From: CAZBXE01 sp964496125
Lineage (GTDB): Bacteria; Chlamydiota; Chlamydiia; Chlamydiales; CAZBXE01
DNA length: 64,000 bases
NCBI GenBank assembly: GCA_964496125.1
Contig: CAZBXE010000004.1
Coordinates: 1 to 64,000 of the forward strand
Direction: 5' to 3'
In this document: in pieces, positions 1-8,785 of the stretch
How the letters are laid out: each line of letters opens with the position of its first letter
How positions within the stretch are numbered: position 1 is the first letter of the stretch
Position numbers and translations under genes: made by a program
Notes under the pieces: model-generated
What the model was told of the DNA's origin: nothing
The model's input: only the letters and a program-made list of their open reading frames with translations
Databases searched by the model: none

Positions 1-19
1 TGAGATGAGCAACCATTCG

Positions 20-55
20 AAGGAGCTCCCCTTAAATAAGGGAGCTCCTTTTTTT
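20..55 (+). terminator. Rho-independent terminator of an upstream gene
   Basis: A palindromic stem (AAGGAGCTCCC at 20-30 against GGGAGCTCCTT at 40-50) with an AT-rich loop is followed by a run of seven T (49-55). It presumably ends a gene lying left of the window; a TGA at 1-3 could be that gene's stop. Only 23 bases separate it from the next start codon, leaving almost no room for a separate promoter. Confidence 0.85.
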
Positions 56-78
56 CATGTATCAGCTACGGTATCGGT

Positions 79-1479
79 ATGAAACTGATTTGGAAGACTA
101 CGCTCCTTTTGCTTTTTAGCGTTTCTTCCTTATGCCAGCCTCTCTTTGTGGAAGATGAAATCATTCCCTTTGGTTATGAAGCCATAGCTGCAACAGAGTT
201 TTTGCCTGAGCAATACCAACGAGACCAATACAATCTCTATCGCTGGCTTTTAAACAAGCGCTGTATGTTGCTTTGGGAGAAAAGTTGTGCTCTCAGACTC
301 AGCGGCGATATGCGCTTTCTTTGGGGCCACATCATTGAACATCAAGATGGACACTCACTGCGTGAGAGGGACGCGGAACTTGATGATGGCTCTCGGATCC
401 TGGATCTTTTGGGTAACCCATTTTCGAGTTCTGTTTTTGCCGCAGACCTAAACCTTTATCTCGACTTTACATGTGGTAGATCCTGGACAATTGGATGGCT
501 TCAGTTTAAGAATGTCGGCGGCGTCAAGAGACTGAATAAAACCTGTGGAGAGGATTGCTGTGGCCCCTTTGGTAGCGGTACTTTTGATGATAGGGCTCTT
601 CGGAAAGCGTACTTTGGCTACAACATTTGTTTAGACGGTACCTCCCGCTTCGATATTGAAATTGGCAGAAGGCCTCTTTGGACCGTTTTTGAATCAAGAG
701 TTGAGTTTCAAAGTAACTTTGATGGCGTTTTGCTCAGTTACTCAACAAGAGATTGCTGTAACTTCCGAGATTTCTACATCTATCTTGGAGGCTTTGTTGT
801 TGATGCCAAATCAAACCACTGGGCTTGGATTACAGAGGTCGGTGTTTTTGATATCTTTGATCTCGATTTAGATGTTCGCTACTCTTATGTTGATTGGAAA
901 GAAGTCAATGTTTGGGGTCACCTTATTAACAGGTGCGGTTGTGACAATCCGTGCGGCTGGAATTACCGGGTTTCACAAATCTCAGCCGATTATAATTTTT
1001 GGGCAGAGGTCATTGATCAGCCTGCTAAGCTTTATGGCGCCTTTCTCTACAACCATGCAGCTGATCGGCTCCTCGGAGAAGATCCTTATAATAGCGCCAC
1101 GTTTCACCACACCATCGCTACAACCGACCAGCTCAACAAGGGGTTTTACCTGGGCTTTTTGATTGGGAAAGTATGTCTAGAAGGAGATTGGTCTTTTGAT
1201 ATCAACTACCAATACGTAGAACCTCTTGTGATTCCCGATCCCGACGTTGGCGGGATTGGGCGAGGGAATGTACTTGGCGCGAGCCTAACCGAAACTGATG
1301 ACTTTTTCTTCTATCGAGGAAATGGAAATTACAAGGGTTGGAGAGTTGAGGGTGTATATGCTCTTACGACCAACTTGACTGTTGATCTGATTCTAGAAAA
1401 TTCCAATCAAGTAATTGAGGATGTTGGCGGCCGCCATAAGTTCTCGCTTGTTCAGCTTCAAGGCATTTACGCATTCTGA
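79..1479 (+). CDS. Putative cysteine-containing outer-membrane beta-barrel protein (paralogue 1)
   Basis: A 466-residue secreted protein starting with a signal peptide (MKLIWKTTLLLLFSVSSLCQ). The rest is rich in aromatic residues in alternating patterns typical of beta-barrels and ends in GIYAF, with the terminal Phe expected of outer-membrane proteins. A cysteine cluster sits near residues 152-160 (CGEDCCGPFGSGTF) and another near 297-305 (CGCDNPCG). It shares many blocks with the next gene: EIGR, SRVEF, SNH near a glycine pair, IPDPDV and NYKGW. Disulfide-linked cysteine-rich envelope proteins are a chlamydial trait, so a porin or adhesin role in the outer membrane is inferred. It is not recognisably MOMP (OmpA). 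No clear ribosome binding site precedes the ATG. Confidence 0.7.
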   Translation: MKLIWKTTLLLLFSVSSLCQPLFVEDEIIPFGYEAIAATEFLPEQYQRDQYNLYRWLLNKRCMLLWEKSCALRLSGDMRFLWGHIIEHQDGHSLRERDAELDDGSRILDLLGNPFSSSVFAADLNLYLDFTCGRSWTIGWLQFKNVGGVKRLNKTCGEDCCGPFGSGTFDDRALRKAYFGYNICLDGTSRFDIEIGRRPLWTVFESRVEFQSNFDGVLLSYSTRDCCNFRDFYIYLGGFVVDAKSNHWAWITEVGVFDIFDLDLDVRYSYVDWKEVNVWGHLINRCGCDNPCGWNYRVSQISADYNFWAEVIDQPAKLYGAFLYNHAADRLLGEDPYNSATFHHTIATTDQLNKGFYLGFLIGKVCLEGDWSFDINYQYVEPLVIPDPDVGGIGRGNVLGASLTETDDFFFYRGNGNYKGWRVEGVYALTTNLTVDLILENSNQVIEDVGGRHKFSLVQLQGIYAF

Positions 1480-1555
1480 AAAATTCTCTGGTGTTATAAC
1501 CCCCTATTAATTACACTCTTTGGCGTTATTACTTAAGAAAATTTCAGGTTCATTC

Positions 1556-2944
1556 ATGTCCTATTTTAAAAACGCAACTTTCCTCCTTTCCCTTTTAATC
1601 ACTCCTTTTTTTGTTGAAGCCGCCGGTTACCAAGCAGATCCCTTTCATAATATGGAATATGAGAGGAACCAGCCGCTTGTGGAGCGCTGGCTGAAACCCT
1701 TCCGCATCGACAGCTACTACTTTAAATGGGATCAGCTTAAGTTTAATGGAGATATCCAATGGAACTTTGGAAATAGAACGGAAAGTCAGGTTAACGAAGA
1801 AGGGCAAACGATTTTCCTGCGTGGCCCAGACAGGATTGCTCCTTTTACAGCCACAGAGGTAGAGGTAAACCTGCGTGCAAATTACAAAGCAGAGGGCCAC
1901 TGGGCAAACTTTGCGATTCAGGCCGCAAACTCTGTGGGTACAGAGATCTTTACAAGAAGGTGGGACCCCTATGAGATCTTCAAATGTTCTGCCTGTGGTG
2001 GGGATCCTTGTGGTCCTCATGGGAGTGGGACTTTTGGGGAAATCAGCCTGTCCAAAGCCTACTTCGGGATCACCCTCTGGGAGACAAAGACGAGAAAGCT
2101 TAATATGGAGATTGGGCGCAACAAGATGAGCTCTCTTTTTGACTCCCGTATTGAATTTGGCTCCCGTTTTGATGGAATTGCCTTCTTCTATACGGATGAT
2201 GAGATCCCCTTTACAGGGATTGAAACAGACTTAATGGTCACCGGTGGCCCCTTTATTGTAGATGAAAGAAGCAACCACTTTGGTTTCGCAGTAGAAACTG
2301 ACTTTAACCAGATCAATGCGTCTAACTTTGACATCAAATACTCCTTTATAGACTGGAGAAAGCTTGGCCGCAACCGCTACAATTGCTATGATCCTTTCGG
2401 TTGGAAGTTTCAAAACTCTCAATTCTTCCTAGCTTATACGGTCAGTAAAGACTATGTTCCCAAAAGGGTTCGTTTTTACGGTGCCTTCTTGATCAATACA
2501 GCAGCAAGGAGTAGAACCATAACGATTACTGAGAAACACACTGAGAAGAACAAGGATGAGCAGAATATTGAGGTGATCACAACTTATCATGTCCATGTTC
2601 CGAGAGCTAACCTTGGAGGGTATGCAGGTGTGATCATCGGCGAGGTAAAAAAGAAGTGGGACTGGTCCTTAGACTTTAACGTTCAAGCAGTACAAGCCCA
2701 AGCGATTCCAGACCCAGACGTTGATGGGATTGGCACAGGAAACATTCTGAAAGAAAACTTTTCAGAGAGCGCACGGGGAAAAACTAACTATAAGGGTTGG
2801 GAGCTGCAAACACTTGTAAGATTCACAGATATTTTGAACTTTACGACAAAGTTCCAGATGTCCTGGTCTTTGGATCCAGAGATTAGCCGTGGCCAGCATA
2901 AATATACCCGCGTTTCTGTTGGCATTGTCTGCCTCATTATGTAG
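1556..2944 (+). CDS. Putative outer-membrane beta-barrel protein (paralogue 2)
   Basis: A 462-residue paralogue of the preceding gene, 76 bases downstream of it. ATG 1556 is preferred over an in-frame TTG at 1520 because it puts the signal peptide (MSYFKNATFLLSLLITPFFVEA) at the very N-terminus; an AGG lies at 1546-1548. Shared landmarks are the CSACGGDPCGPHGSGTF cluster, EIGR, FDSRIEFGS, RSNHFGF, IPDPDVDGIGTGN and NYKGWE. The sequence ends in CLIM instead of an aromatic residue, unlike its partner. An acidic/lysine-rich insertion near residues 325-345 (TEKHTEKNKDEQN) looks like a surface loop. Outer-membrane location and porin-like function are inferred; the family is probably restricted to environmental chlamydiae. 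Confidence 0.7.
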   Translation: MSYFKNATFLLSLLITPFFVEAAGYQADPFHNMEYERNQPLVERWLKPFRIDSYYFKWDQLKFNGDIQWNFGNRTESQVNEEGQTIFLRGPDRIAPFTATEVEVNLRANYKAEGHWANFAIQAANSVGTEIFTRRWDPYEIFKCSACGGDPCGPHGSGTFGEISLSKAYFGITLWETKTRKLNMEIGRNKMSSLFDSRIEFGSRFDGIAFFYTDDEIPFTGIETDLMVTGGPFIVDERSNHFGFAVETDFNQINASNFDIKYSFIDWRKLGRNRYNCYDPFGWKFQNSQFFLAYTVSKDYVPKRVRFYGAFLINTAARSRTITITEKHTEKNKDEQNIEVITTYHVHVPRANLGGYAGVIIGEVKKKWDWSLDFNVQAVQAQAIPDPDVDGIGTGNILKENFSESARGKTNYKGWELQTLVRFTDILNFTTKFQMSWSLDPEISRGQHKYTRVSVGIVCLIM

Positions 2945-3067
2945 ATCTGCTCCCTTAGTAGATTTGCAAAGACTCTAATTGTACGGAGCCTGCACCACTC
3001 GTTTTGGGAGTAATCTTTACCACAAAACAAGTTAAAGAAGGAATCAGGCGAGAGGTTAATAGAACAT

Positions 3068-3164
3068 CTTTGTGTCTTTGTGTTTCAACTATTTTAATCT
3101 GATGTAAGTTGCGGCCACATTACCTTTAACAAATAATGAAACACAAAGACATGAAGGCACAAAG
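3068..3164. repeat. Imperfect inverted repeat between convergent genes
   Basis: CTTTGTGTCTTTGTGTTTCA at 3068-3087 is matched on the opposite strand by TGAAACACAAAGACA at 3137-3151, followed by a second partial copy CACAAAG at 3158-3164. The arms surround about 50 bases without coding features. The rest of the 279-base intergenic stretch 2945-3223 shows nothing recognisable. Similar ACACAAAGACAC strings recur in intergenic DNA of many bacteria, so it may be a dispersed-repeat relic; it could also act as a bidirectional terminator, although no T-run follows. Confidence 0.5.
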
Positions 3165-3223
3165 GAGGACTACTTTAGCTGCTTTTTCATCACACATCTG
3201 ACGAAGATTGAAGGTACCTATAT

Positions 3224-4951
3224 TTAGCCAAAGTGGATGGAAGCGGGGACTCGGAACTTCTTATAGAGATTGTCAAAGTAGCGCAGCGACTTAAGCTTCT
3301 GGCCTTTGTCAATTGTTACGGGGATTGCAGCCGTTTTACTCTCCGAGATAAATGTTGCAAGCGCATCAGATTGGAGAAGAGATTCGATTTCTCGAAGTAG
3401 ATTGCTTGTATTTGTCAAGATACATACAGAAATCCCCTTCTTCAAGGAATCTTCTATCGCCTGGGCACACGCTACTTTGTCAGCAAAAGTTTCAATCGAA
3501 GGGATATGTACAATCCGTAAGGTCTTATAGATTCTCTTTAGCCATTTGGTATGCTCCTTTTCCTCTTCGATAAAGAACCTCATGCGGCGTCTTTGGGATC
3601 CGAGCATGAGGAGCGTGTCATTCCAGGCTGTATGCCTGCAGATGTAGATCGCTGCGGTGTCGGGAATATTTTCTTTCCCATGAAACGTAATATCAAAATG
3701 CAGCCTGCTAAAGAGCATTCCAATAAACCGAGTGACATAGTCAAAAAATTGATAGAAGAGGACAAGCGTCATAAGGGTCGTAAGATAACCTAAGATCATG
3801 AACCCCTTTTCTGCCGACAGCCCAAAAAGCTCTGTAAAGAAATAGATGCAGAGCGAGGCTAGCAGCACTCCAAAAAAGCCTACGAAGTTTGTTGTCCCAA
3901 TTACCTGTCCTCTTGTTTCTTTAGGGCTTGCGATCTGGGTGTAACTATCGAGCGGAACCATGTAGATCCCCCCAAAAAGTCCGAGGAACATCACAAGAGG
4001 AATTACTGCAAAGATATTATTTGCGTAGTAGTCGAGGAAAAAGCTTCCGATTGCCATGCCAAGTCCGGCAAGAGGAACGAGGGCAAGCTCTACATTTTTG
4101 CCAGAAATTTGCCCTGCAATTACAGAACCGACCCCGATTCCAATAGCTGTAAGAAGGAAAAGATATCCGCCCTCTAGGTCTGTAAGACCAAGAGACTGAA
4201 CCGAAAAGGGGATCATATTAAGCTGTGTAAACGCGCCAACAAACATAAAAAAGGCGGAACCGAAGATGGCAGTTAATAGGGATGGAAATTGTTTGACCTG
4301 CTTTAGAGTTTGCATAACTTCTCGCAAAAACCGCACGTCGAAGCGCTTACTTGAACCTGCAGGTGGAGTATATTCAATTTTGTAACCAGTATAAAGGCCA
4401 ACAAGAGAGATGAGCACACAGCAAAGGGCTGCGAGGACAAAATTTCTTCCGGTGATTTGCGTAATGAAGGACGCAAGGAATGTTCCCAGGATGATGGCAA
4501 GGAACGTAAAGCTTGTCAAAAGGCCATTAGCGCGAGATATTTTATCGACAGTGACAAGTTCAGGAAGGATACCGTATTTAGAAGGGCCGAAAATTGCGCT
4601 TTGGGTGGCCATCAGAAAAAGCACAAAATATGATCCCACCTGGCTATTGAAGTAGAAGGTGCTAAGACCTCCTAACATGATAGCAAGCTCTAGTACTTTT
4701 GTTAAAAAGATAATATTTCTCTTGCTGAATCTGTCTGCCAGTGTGCCGGAGGGGGAGGAGAAGAGAAGAAATGGGATCACAAAGATCGCGCCCGCAAGGG
4801 AGACGATCTTGTGGCTGTTTTCTACTCCATCTATTTGGATGCAGAAGAAGACAATGAGTAGCTTATAAATATTGTCATTCAAGGCCCCTAGAAATTGCGT
4901 TATATTTAGCCATGTGAAGGACGAAAAGTACTTTGGGTTGAGCCACTTCAT
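3224..4951 (-). CDS. MFS lysophospholipid transporter fused to PlsC-type acyltransferase
   Basis: A 575-residue inner-membrane protein. Residues 1 to about 415 form an MFS transporter of the LplT/YgeD type, with about 12 hydrophobic segments and the loop DRFSKR after TM2. Residues about 430-575 are a PlsC-like acyltransferase with an HX4D motif (HTAWND). In the Aas/LplT system the transporter flips lysophosphatidylethanolamine inward and the acyltransferase re-acylates it. Related fusions often carry a third acyl-ACP synthetase (AMP-binding) domain; here the protein stops after the acyltransferase. Chlamydiae have a homologous gene (ygeD) in the recB/recC/tyrB neighbourhood, which agrees with aspC and mreC lying next to it. 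It is divergent from aspC, with a palindrome between. Confidence 0.8.
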   Translation of the reverse strand: MKWLNPKYFSSFTWLNITQFLGALNDNIYKLLIVFFCIQIDGVENSHKIVSLAGAIFVIPFLLFSSPSGTLADRFSKRNIIFLTKVLELAIMLGGLSTFYFNSQVGSYFVLFLMATQSAIFGPSKYGILPELVTVDKISRANGLLTSFTFLAIILGTFLASFITQITGRNFVLAALCCVLISLVGLYTGYKIEYTPPAGSSKRFDVRFLREVMQTLKQVKQFPSLLTAIFGSAFFMFVGAFTQLNMIPFSVQSLGLTDLEGGYLFLLTAIGIGVGSVIAGQISGKNVELALVPLAGLGMAIGSFFLDYYANNIFAVIPLVMFLGLFGGIYMVPLDSYTQIASPKETRGQVIGTTNFVGFFGVLLASLCIYFFTELFGLSAEKGFMILGYLTTLMTLVLFYQFFDYVTRFIGMLFSRLHFDITFHGKENIPDTAAIYICRHTAWNDTLLMLGSQRRRMRFFIEEEKEHTKWLKRIYKTLRIVHIPSIETFADKVACAQAIEDSLKKGISVCILTNTSNLLREIESLLQSDALATFISESKTAAIPVTIDKGQKLKSLRYFDNLYKKFRVPASIHFG

Positions 4952-4978
4952 ATCTTTTCATTTACCTTAAAAAAATCG

Positions 4979-4995
4979 TAATGTACAGTACATTA
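4979..4995. promoter_or_regulatory. 17-bp palindrome between divergent genes
   Basis: TAATGTACAGTACATTA is a perfect inverted repeat around one central base in the 90-base gap between the MFS-acyltransferase gene (minus) and aspC (plus). A possible aspC promoter, TTACCT then TACAGT about 16 bases later, would overlap it. The symmetry and position suggest an operator controlling one or both genes; the regulator is unknown. Confidence 0.5.
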
Positions 4996-5041
4996 TGAGA
5001 ATACAGCTGTTTTACCTCAAGACATTTAACTAATAAACGTT

Positions 5042-6226
5042 ATGAAATTTTTTGAAAACCTGGAAACTCTTCCAGAAGATCCCATTTTAGGTCTCACTGT
5101 TGCCTTCAAAGAGGATCCAAGACCAGATAAAATTAATTTAAGTATAGGTATTTACCAGGATGAGGCGGGAAAGACAGAGACGCTTCCTTCCGTTCTGACT
5201 GCAGAAAAGGAAGTTTTAGAAAAGCACCTCTCCAAGGCCTATAGCCCCATACCAGGTGATCCCCTTTTTATCTCTCTTTGCAATACCCTTGTTTTTGGGA
5301 AAGAAACGGCAGGCATTTTAGGGATGCAAACGGTAGGGGGGACAAGCGCCCTTCGCGTGGGGGCTGACTTTCTTTTCTGTCTCCCAAACCGCCCTAAAGC
5401 TGTTTTTTTACCGAATCCTACCTGGGCCAACCATAAACAAGTATTTGGCAGAGCGGGGCATAACGTTGAAATCTACCCCTATTATTCTGAAGCAACTAGG
5501 GGTTTTGATTTTGCTGGGATGCGCGGTGCCATTCAGAAGATGCCAAAAGGCTCCGTAATTGTTTTGCATACTTGCTGCCATAACCCAACGGGAATCGATC
5601 CAACAGAACAGCAGTGGGAAGAGCTCTCGCATTTGATCAAAAAGCAGGAGGTTATCCCTTTCTTTGATACAGCCTACCAAGGATTTGGTAAGGGGGTACA
5701 GGAGGATGCTTTTCCGATTCGTCATTTTGCCAAGGAAGGACACGTTCTCTTTTCAGCCTTTTCGTGTGCGAAAAATTTTGGGCTCTATGGTGAAAGGGTG
5801 GGACATTTGGGGATAAGAATCCCGAATGACGGGGAGAGAAAAGCAGCTTTTAGTCACCTCAAGCAAATCATTCGTGCCAATTATTCCAATCCCCCCTTGC
5901 ATGGCGCGAGGGTGGTTGCTACAATATTGGCAACGCCTACTCTCTATAAGCAATGGGTAGAAGATTTGGATGCTATGCGAAATAGGATTTTGGAAATGCG
6001 CCGCCTTTTTACAAAAGGACTTTTTGAAAAAAACAGCAGTCTTGATTTTAGTTTTATAGAGAGGCAAAAGGGGATGTTTTCCTTTACAGGATTAAAAAAA
6101 GACCAGGTGGCAAGATTAAGGGTTGAGAAGGGGATCTTTCTGACAGAGGACGGAAGAATCAATATTGCCGCTTTGAATCATAAGAACCTGGATCCAGTAC
6201 TTGCGGCTATAGCTTCCGTTTTATGA
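5042..6226 (+). CDS. aspC: Aspartate/aromatic aminotransferase
   Basis: A 394-residue class I aminotransferase of the AspC/TyrB family, close to the usual length of about 396. It interconverts aspartate or aromatic amino acids and their 2-oxo acids with pyridoxal phosphate. Visible signatures are the substrate/cofactor loop HNPTG near 180-184, DTAYQGFG near 209-216, the PLP-binding lysine at about K244 in SCAKNFGLYGERVG, and the downstream Arg. It overlaps mreC by four bases (ATGA), so the two are probably translationally coupled. Chlamydiae carry one such gene (tyrB) thought to serve aspartate and aromatic transamination; which substrate dominates cannot be told from sequence. Confidence 0.9.
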   Translation: MKFFENLETLPEDPILGLTVAFKEDPRPDKINLSIGIYQDEAGKTETLPSVLTAEKEVLEKHLSKAYSPIPGDPLFISLCNTLVFGKETAGILGMQTVGGTSALRVGADFLFCLPNRPKAVFLPNPTWANHKQVFGRAGHNVEIYPYYSEATRGFDFAGMRGAIQKMPKGSVIVLHTCCHNPTGIDPTEQQWEELSHLIKKQEVIPFFDTAYQGFGKGVQEDAFPIRHFAKEGHVLFSAFSCAKNFGLYGERVGHLGIRIPNDGERKAAFSHLKQIIRANYSNPPLHGARVVATILATPTLYKQWVEDLDAMRNRILEMRRLFTKGLFEKNSSLDFSFIERQKGMFSFTGLKKDQVARLRVEKGIFLTEDGRINIAALNHKNLDPVLAAIASVL

Positions 6227-7227
6227 GAAACTACACCCTACGTCCCTATGCAACAACTTTTATCTTGCTTGTTTTGTTTTTTTCTCTTCCAACTCCGACA
6301 ACCGAGATGTTGAAGGGAAGGGTTATCTCTTTTTTTACCCCTATTTGGGAAGAGCTTTCCTTTTTTCGTACTGTGTTTGTTCTTCCTGAAAAAGAAGCGT
6401 TTCAAAGGCTTGAAGCAGAAAACCAGTTTCTTTCAAGAGAGCTTGCCGCCTTGCAGCAAGAAGGGAAGAAGCCTCCTATGGCTAAGGTTGCCAAAGTCAT
6501 CTACCGCTCCCCTTTTTCTTGGAATAGCTGTTTGTGGATTGGTCTTGGCGAGGGAGAGGTACAGAAGGATAGTCCTGTTGTTTTAGGACGCTCTCTTGTA
6601 GGAATTGTGGACTATGTAGGAAAAAAGCAAAGTCTTGTGCGTCTTGTTACAGATGAGGCTCTTGTTCCGTCTGTTCGGGTGGCACGGGGAGAGCCGGAAC
6701 ACCGCCGTATTGTAGAGCTCATAGGCGCACTTGTCCAAGAATTGCTCCAACAAAAAAATAGTAAAGTTGTGGGGGATCTTTTCCCTCTTCTTGAGCATGT
6801 AAGGGAACAATTTCTTTTGCAGGCCGATTCTTTTTATCTTGCAAAGGGAGAGCTTCATGGAACCAGTGCTCCTCTTTGGCGAGGTTCGGGGAGGGTGACG
6901 TTAAAGGGAATTGGTTTTAACTACGATTTTTCAGATGAGCAGGGGGCTAGTAGAGATCTTCGAACAGGAATTTTAGATACTAGCGAGAAAGGGCCAGGGC
7001 CGATTCTTCTTTTGGGGGATCTTCTTGTAACAACCGGATTGGATGGTCTTTTTCCTGAGGGGCTTGAAGTTGCTAAAGTTTCGTCTATTTCCTCGCTTAA
7101 GGAAGGGGACTACTTCTATGAAATTGAAGCAGAACCTACCTGCCTTGATTTAAGATCGCTCGAGTTTGTCTTTGTGCTTCCTCCTGTTGGGTATGTGAAA
7201 GAAGTTGCCCCTCGGTTGGCTTTTTAG
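6223..7227 (+). CDS. mreC: Rod shape-determining protein MreC
   Basis: A 334-residue MreC homologue. A short cytoplasmic N-terminus is followed by one membrane segment (residues about 10-26), a coiled coil (about 55-75, ending ELAALQQEG) and a periplasmic beta-rich core with the family pattern YRSPFSWN, then WIGLGEGEVQKDSPVV, LVGIVDYVG, and near the end VTTGLDGLFPEGLEVAKV. MreC links MreB to PBP2 and the peptidoglycan machinery; in chlamydiae this machinery works at the division septum. The gene starts inside the aspC stop codon and ends in a four-base tail-to-tail overlap with the permease gene. A PBP2 gene lies at 54.6-58.0 kb of this window. Confidence 0.85.
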   Translation: MRNYTLRPYATTFILLVLFFSLPTPTTEMLKGRVISFFTPIWEELSFFRTVFVLPEKEAFQRLEAENQFLSRELAALQQEGKKPPMAKVAKVIYRSPFSWNSCLWIGLGEGEVQKDSPVVLGRSLVGIVDYVGKKQSLVRLVTDEALVPSVRVARGEPEHRRIVELIGALVQELLQQKNSKVVGDLFPLLEHVREQFLLQADSFYLAKGELHGTSAPLWRGSGRVTLKGIGFNYDFSDEQGASRDLRTGILDTSEKGPGPILLLGDLLVTTGLDGLFPEGLEVAKVSSISSLKEGDYFYEIEAEPTCLDLRSLEFVFVLPPVGYVKEVAPRLAF

Positions 7228-8405
7228 CTTATGTGGCGTAGGAGAATGAACATCTCATAGCCCATGATGAGAAGGGAAAAGAGGGCAAGAACGAAAAGAA
7301 GAGGCTTGCCTCCAGGCAAGGCGTTCTCCTTGGAAAGGCCCATCTTATATCTTCCAACCCAAACAAGTGCGACAGGGATAAGACCGTTTAAAAGAGCCTC
7401 TCCAATACCACCGGCAACAGCAATTGCATCTAGGAAGATGCCAGGGTTAAGCCAAGCAAAGATGGCAGGAGGAAGGAAGACGGCAAGGGTAAGGGCAAGA
7501 CGCGTTTTTCCCTTCCTTTCCACTTTCAGGCCATCGGCTAAAAAGTCAACCATCGACATCGCAACCCCTAGAAGGGACGTCACGAGTGCAAAGAATCCAA
7601 AGTAGAGAGCAAGAGAGCTTACCCAAGGACTCTTTGTAAAATCGTGCAGGGTAGCTGTAATCGGAACGCCCTGGTTAGCAGCTTGTTGTAACTGCTCTTC
7701 TGTCAAGATGCCGATAACAAGCGCTTGCCAAAGGGCGTAGATCAAAAAAGGAAGAGTCGTTCCTAAAATAATAGCTAGACGTAGGGCTTTTACGTTTCTA
7801 TCGAGATAGCTTGCAATGGAGGGGATGATATTGTGATAGCCGTAGGCACTAAAGAGCACAGGAAAGGCCATAAAGCTAAGCGACCATTTGGCCCTTGAAA
7901 AGAGCGCAGGCTGAACATCTTGCACACCCACGGTAACAAGAAGCACGTAAGAGGCTACGAGCCCTGCCATAAGTATCAAGTTAAGGCGGTCGATGTAGCG
8001 GGTACCAAGGAGTACGATAGCAAAGAAAAATAGACAAAAACCACTGTAAATCAGAGAGATAGGAGCATCGCTTTGTAGCATGGGTTTGACCCCATCAAAA
8101 TAGGAGACAAGCAGACAGTAGTAGAGGAAAAGAAAAGATACCCATCCGACAATTTTGCCGACAGGTCCAAAAAACCGCTCTGACATAGAGATGAGATTTG
8201 CCCCGTCATGCATCCATAGGGTTGCCTCTAGAAAGAGAAGACCTGTCGCCATCATAAAGAGCCAGCAGGCAACATTAACAGCAAGTGCCGGAATAAGACC
8301 GGCAAGACCCGTAACTACGGGAGAGGCGAGCATTCCAGCACCAATGCAGGTCCCGGCTACGAGCAGTGCGCCACTTAAAGCATTTCCATGTTTGTGTATC
8401 ATCAT
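7224..8405 (-). CDS. tyrP: Aromatic amino acid permease, TyrP/Mtr family
   Basis: A 393-residue inner-membrane protein with about 11 hydrophobic helices. The N-terminal signature GALLVAGTCIGAGMLASPVVTG is typical of the hydroxy/aromatic amino acid permease family (TyrP, Mtr), proton symporters for tyrosine or tryptophan. Chlamydiae depend on host amino acids and possess tyrP genes. There is an ATG-ATG choice at the start. A TTGACT-17-TAAAAT promoter lies immediately upstream, so close that the mRNA may be leaderless or nearly so. The 3' end overlaps mreC by four bases. Family confidence is high; the exact substrate is inferred. Confidence 0.85.
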   Translation of the reverse strand: MMIHKHGNALSGALLVAGTCIGAGMLASPVVTGLAGLIPALAVNVACWLFMMATGLLFLEATLWMHDGANLISMSERFFGPVGKIVGWVSFLFLYYCLLVSYFDGVKPMLQSDAPISLIYSGFCLFFFAIVLLGTRYIDRLNLILMAGLVASYVLLVTVGVQDVQPALFSRAKWSLSFMAFPVLFSAYGYHNIIPSIASYLDRNVKALRLAIILGTTLPFLIYALWQALVIGILTEEQLQQAANQGVPITATLHDFTKSPWVSSLALYFGFFALVTSLLGVAMSMVDFLADGLKVERKGKTRLALTLAVFLPPAIFAWLNPGIFLDAIAVAGGIGEALLNGLIPVALVWVGRYKMGLSKENALPGGKPLLFVLALFSLLIMGYEMFILLRHIS

Positions 8406-8413
8406 TAGGGATA

Positions 8414-8442
8414 ATTTTAATTCATTCCTTATTTAAAGTCAA
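8414..8442 (-). promoter_or_regulatory. Sigma-70-type promoter of tyrP
   Basis: Read on the minus strand: TTGACT (8442-8437), a 17-base spacer, TAAAAT (8419-8414). Only eight bases separate the -10 hexamer from the ATG pair at 8405/8402, so transcription should begin at or next to the start codon. Confidence 0.6.
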
Positions 8443-8506
8443 AGACTTGGAGCCAAAGGTACCCGCAATCCTAAAATGGTGTATAATGAGGTCTCGGAGG
8501 TAGGGC

Positions 8507-8755
8507 ATGAAGACTAAAAAAGCTTCCCTTGAGGGAGATTCTATGGTGACATTTTCATCTGTATACCAGGAAATGGAGCGCCATGCAGTCAAGGAGCAAT
8601 ACAATCCTACTTTCACCGAGAAAATTGCAGGTGTCATGAAAAAAACTCTTCTCCCAGGTCTTAAGGAAAAAAATGCCGATGTTGAAGGACCATCCCTTCC
8701 AAAAAGAACAAAAAAAACGCCGGCTTCTCAAAAGAAGCTGAAGATCCTTTTGTAA
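8507..8755 (+). CDS. Small hypothetical protein
   Basis: An 82-residue lysine-rich protein (calculated from the reading frame) that I do not recognise. Support for its being real comes from a good ribosome binding site (GGAGG at 8496-8500, seven bases before the ATG) and a perfect TATAAT at 8482-8487, although the -35 is poor. The N-terminus is basic (MKTKKASLEG), the middle carries an amphipathic stretch (SVYQEMERHAVKEQYNPTFTEKIAGVMKK) and the C-terminus is Lys/Pro-rich. No signal peptide or membrane segment. It sits between the divergent tyrP gene and the sugar cassette. The stop codon falls inside a CCTTTT/AAAAGG short hairpin followed by T5, possibly a weak terminator. Confidence 0.6.
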   Translation: MKTKKASLEGDSMVTFSSVYQEMERHAVKEQYNPTFTEKIAGVMKKTLLPGLKEKNADVEGPSLPKRTKKTPASQKKLKILL

Positions 8756-8785
8756 AAAGGCCTTTTTCCTCTAAGATGAGCCCCT

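Noticed and set aside
8747..8767. CCTTTT/AAAAGG/CCTTTTT hairpins at the end of the small 82-residue gene
   Set aside because: Stems are short with almost no loop; too weak to list as a terminator.
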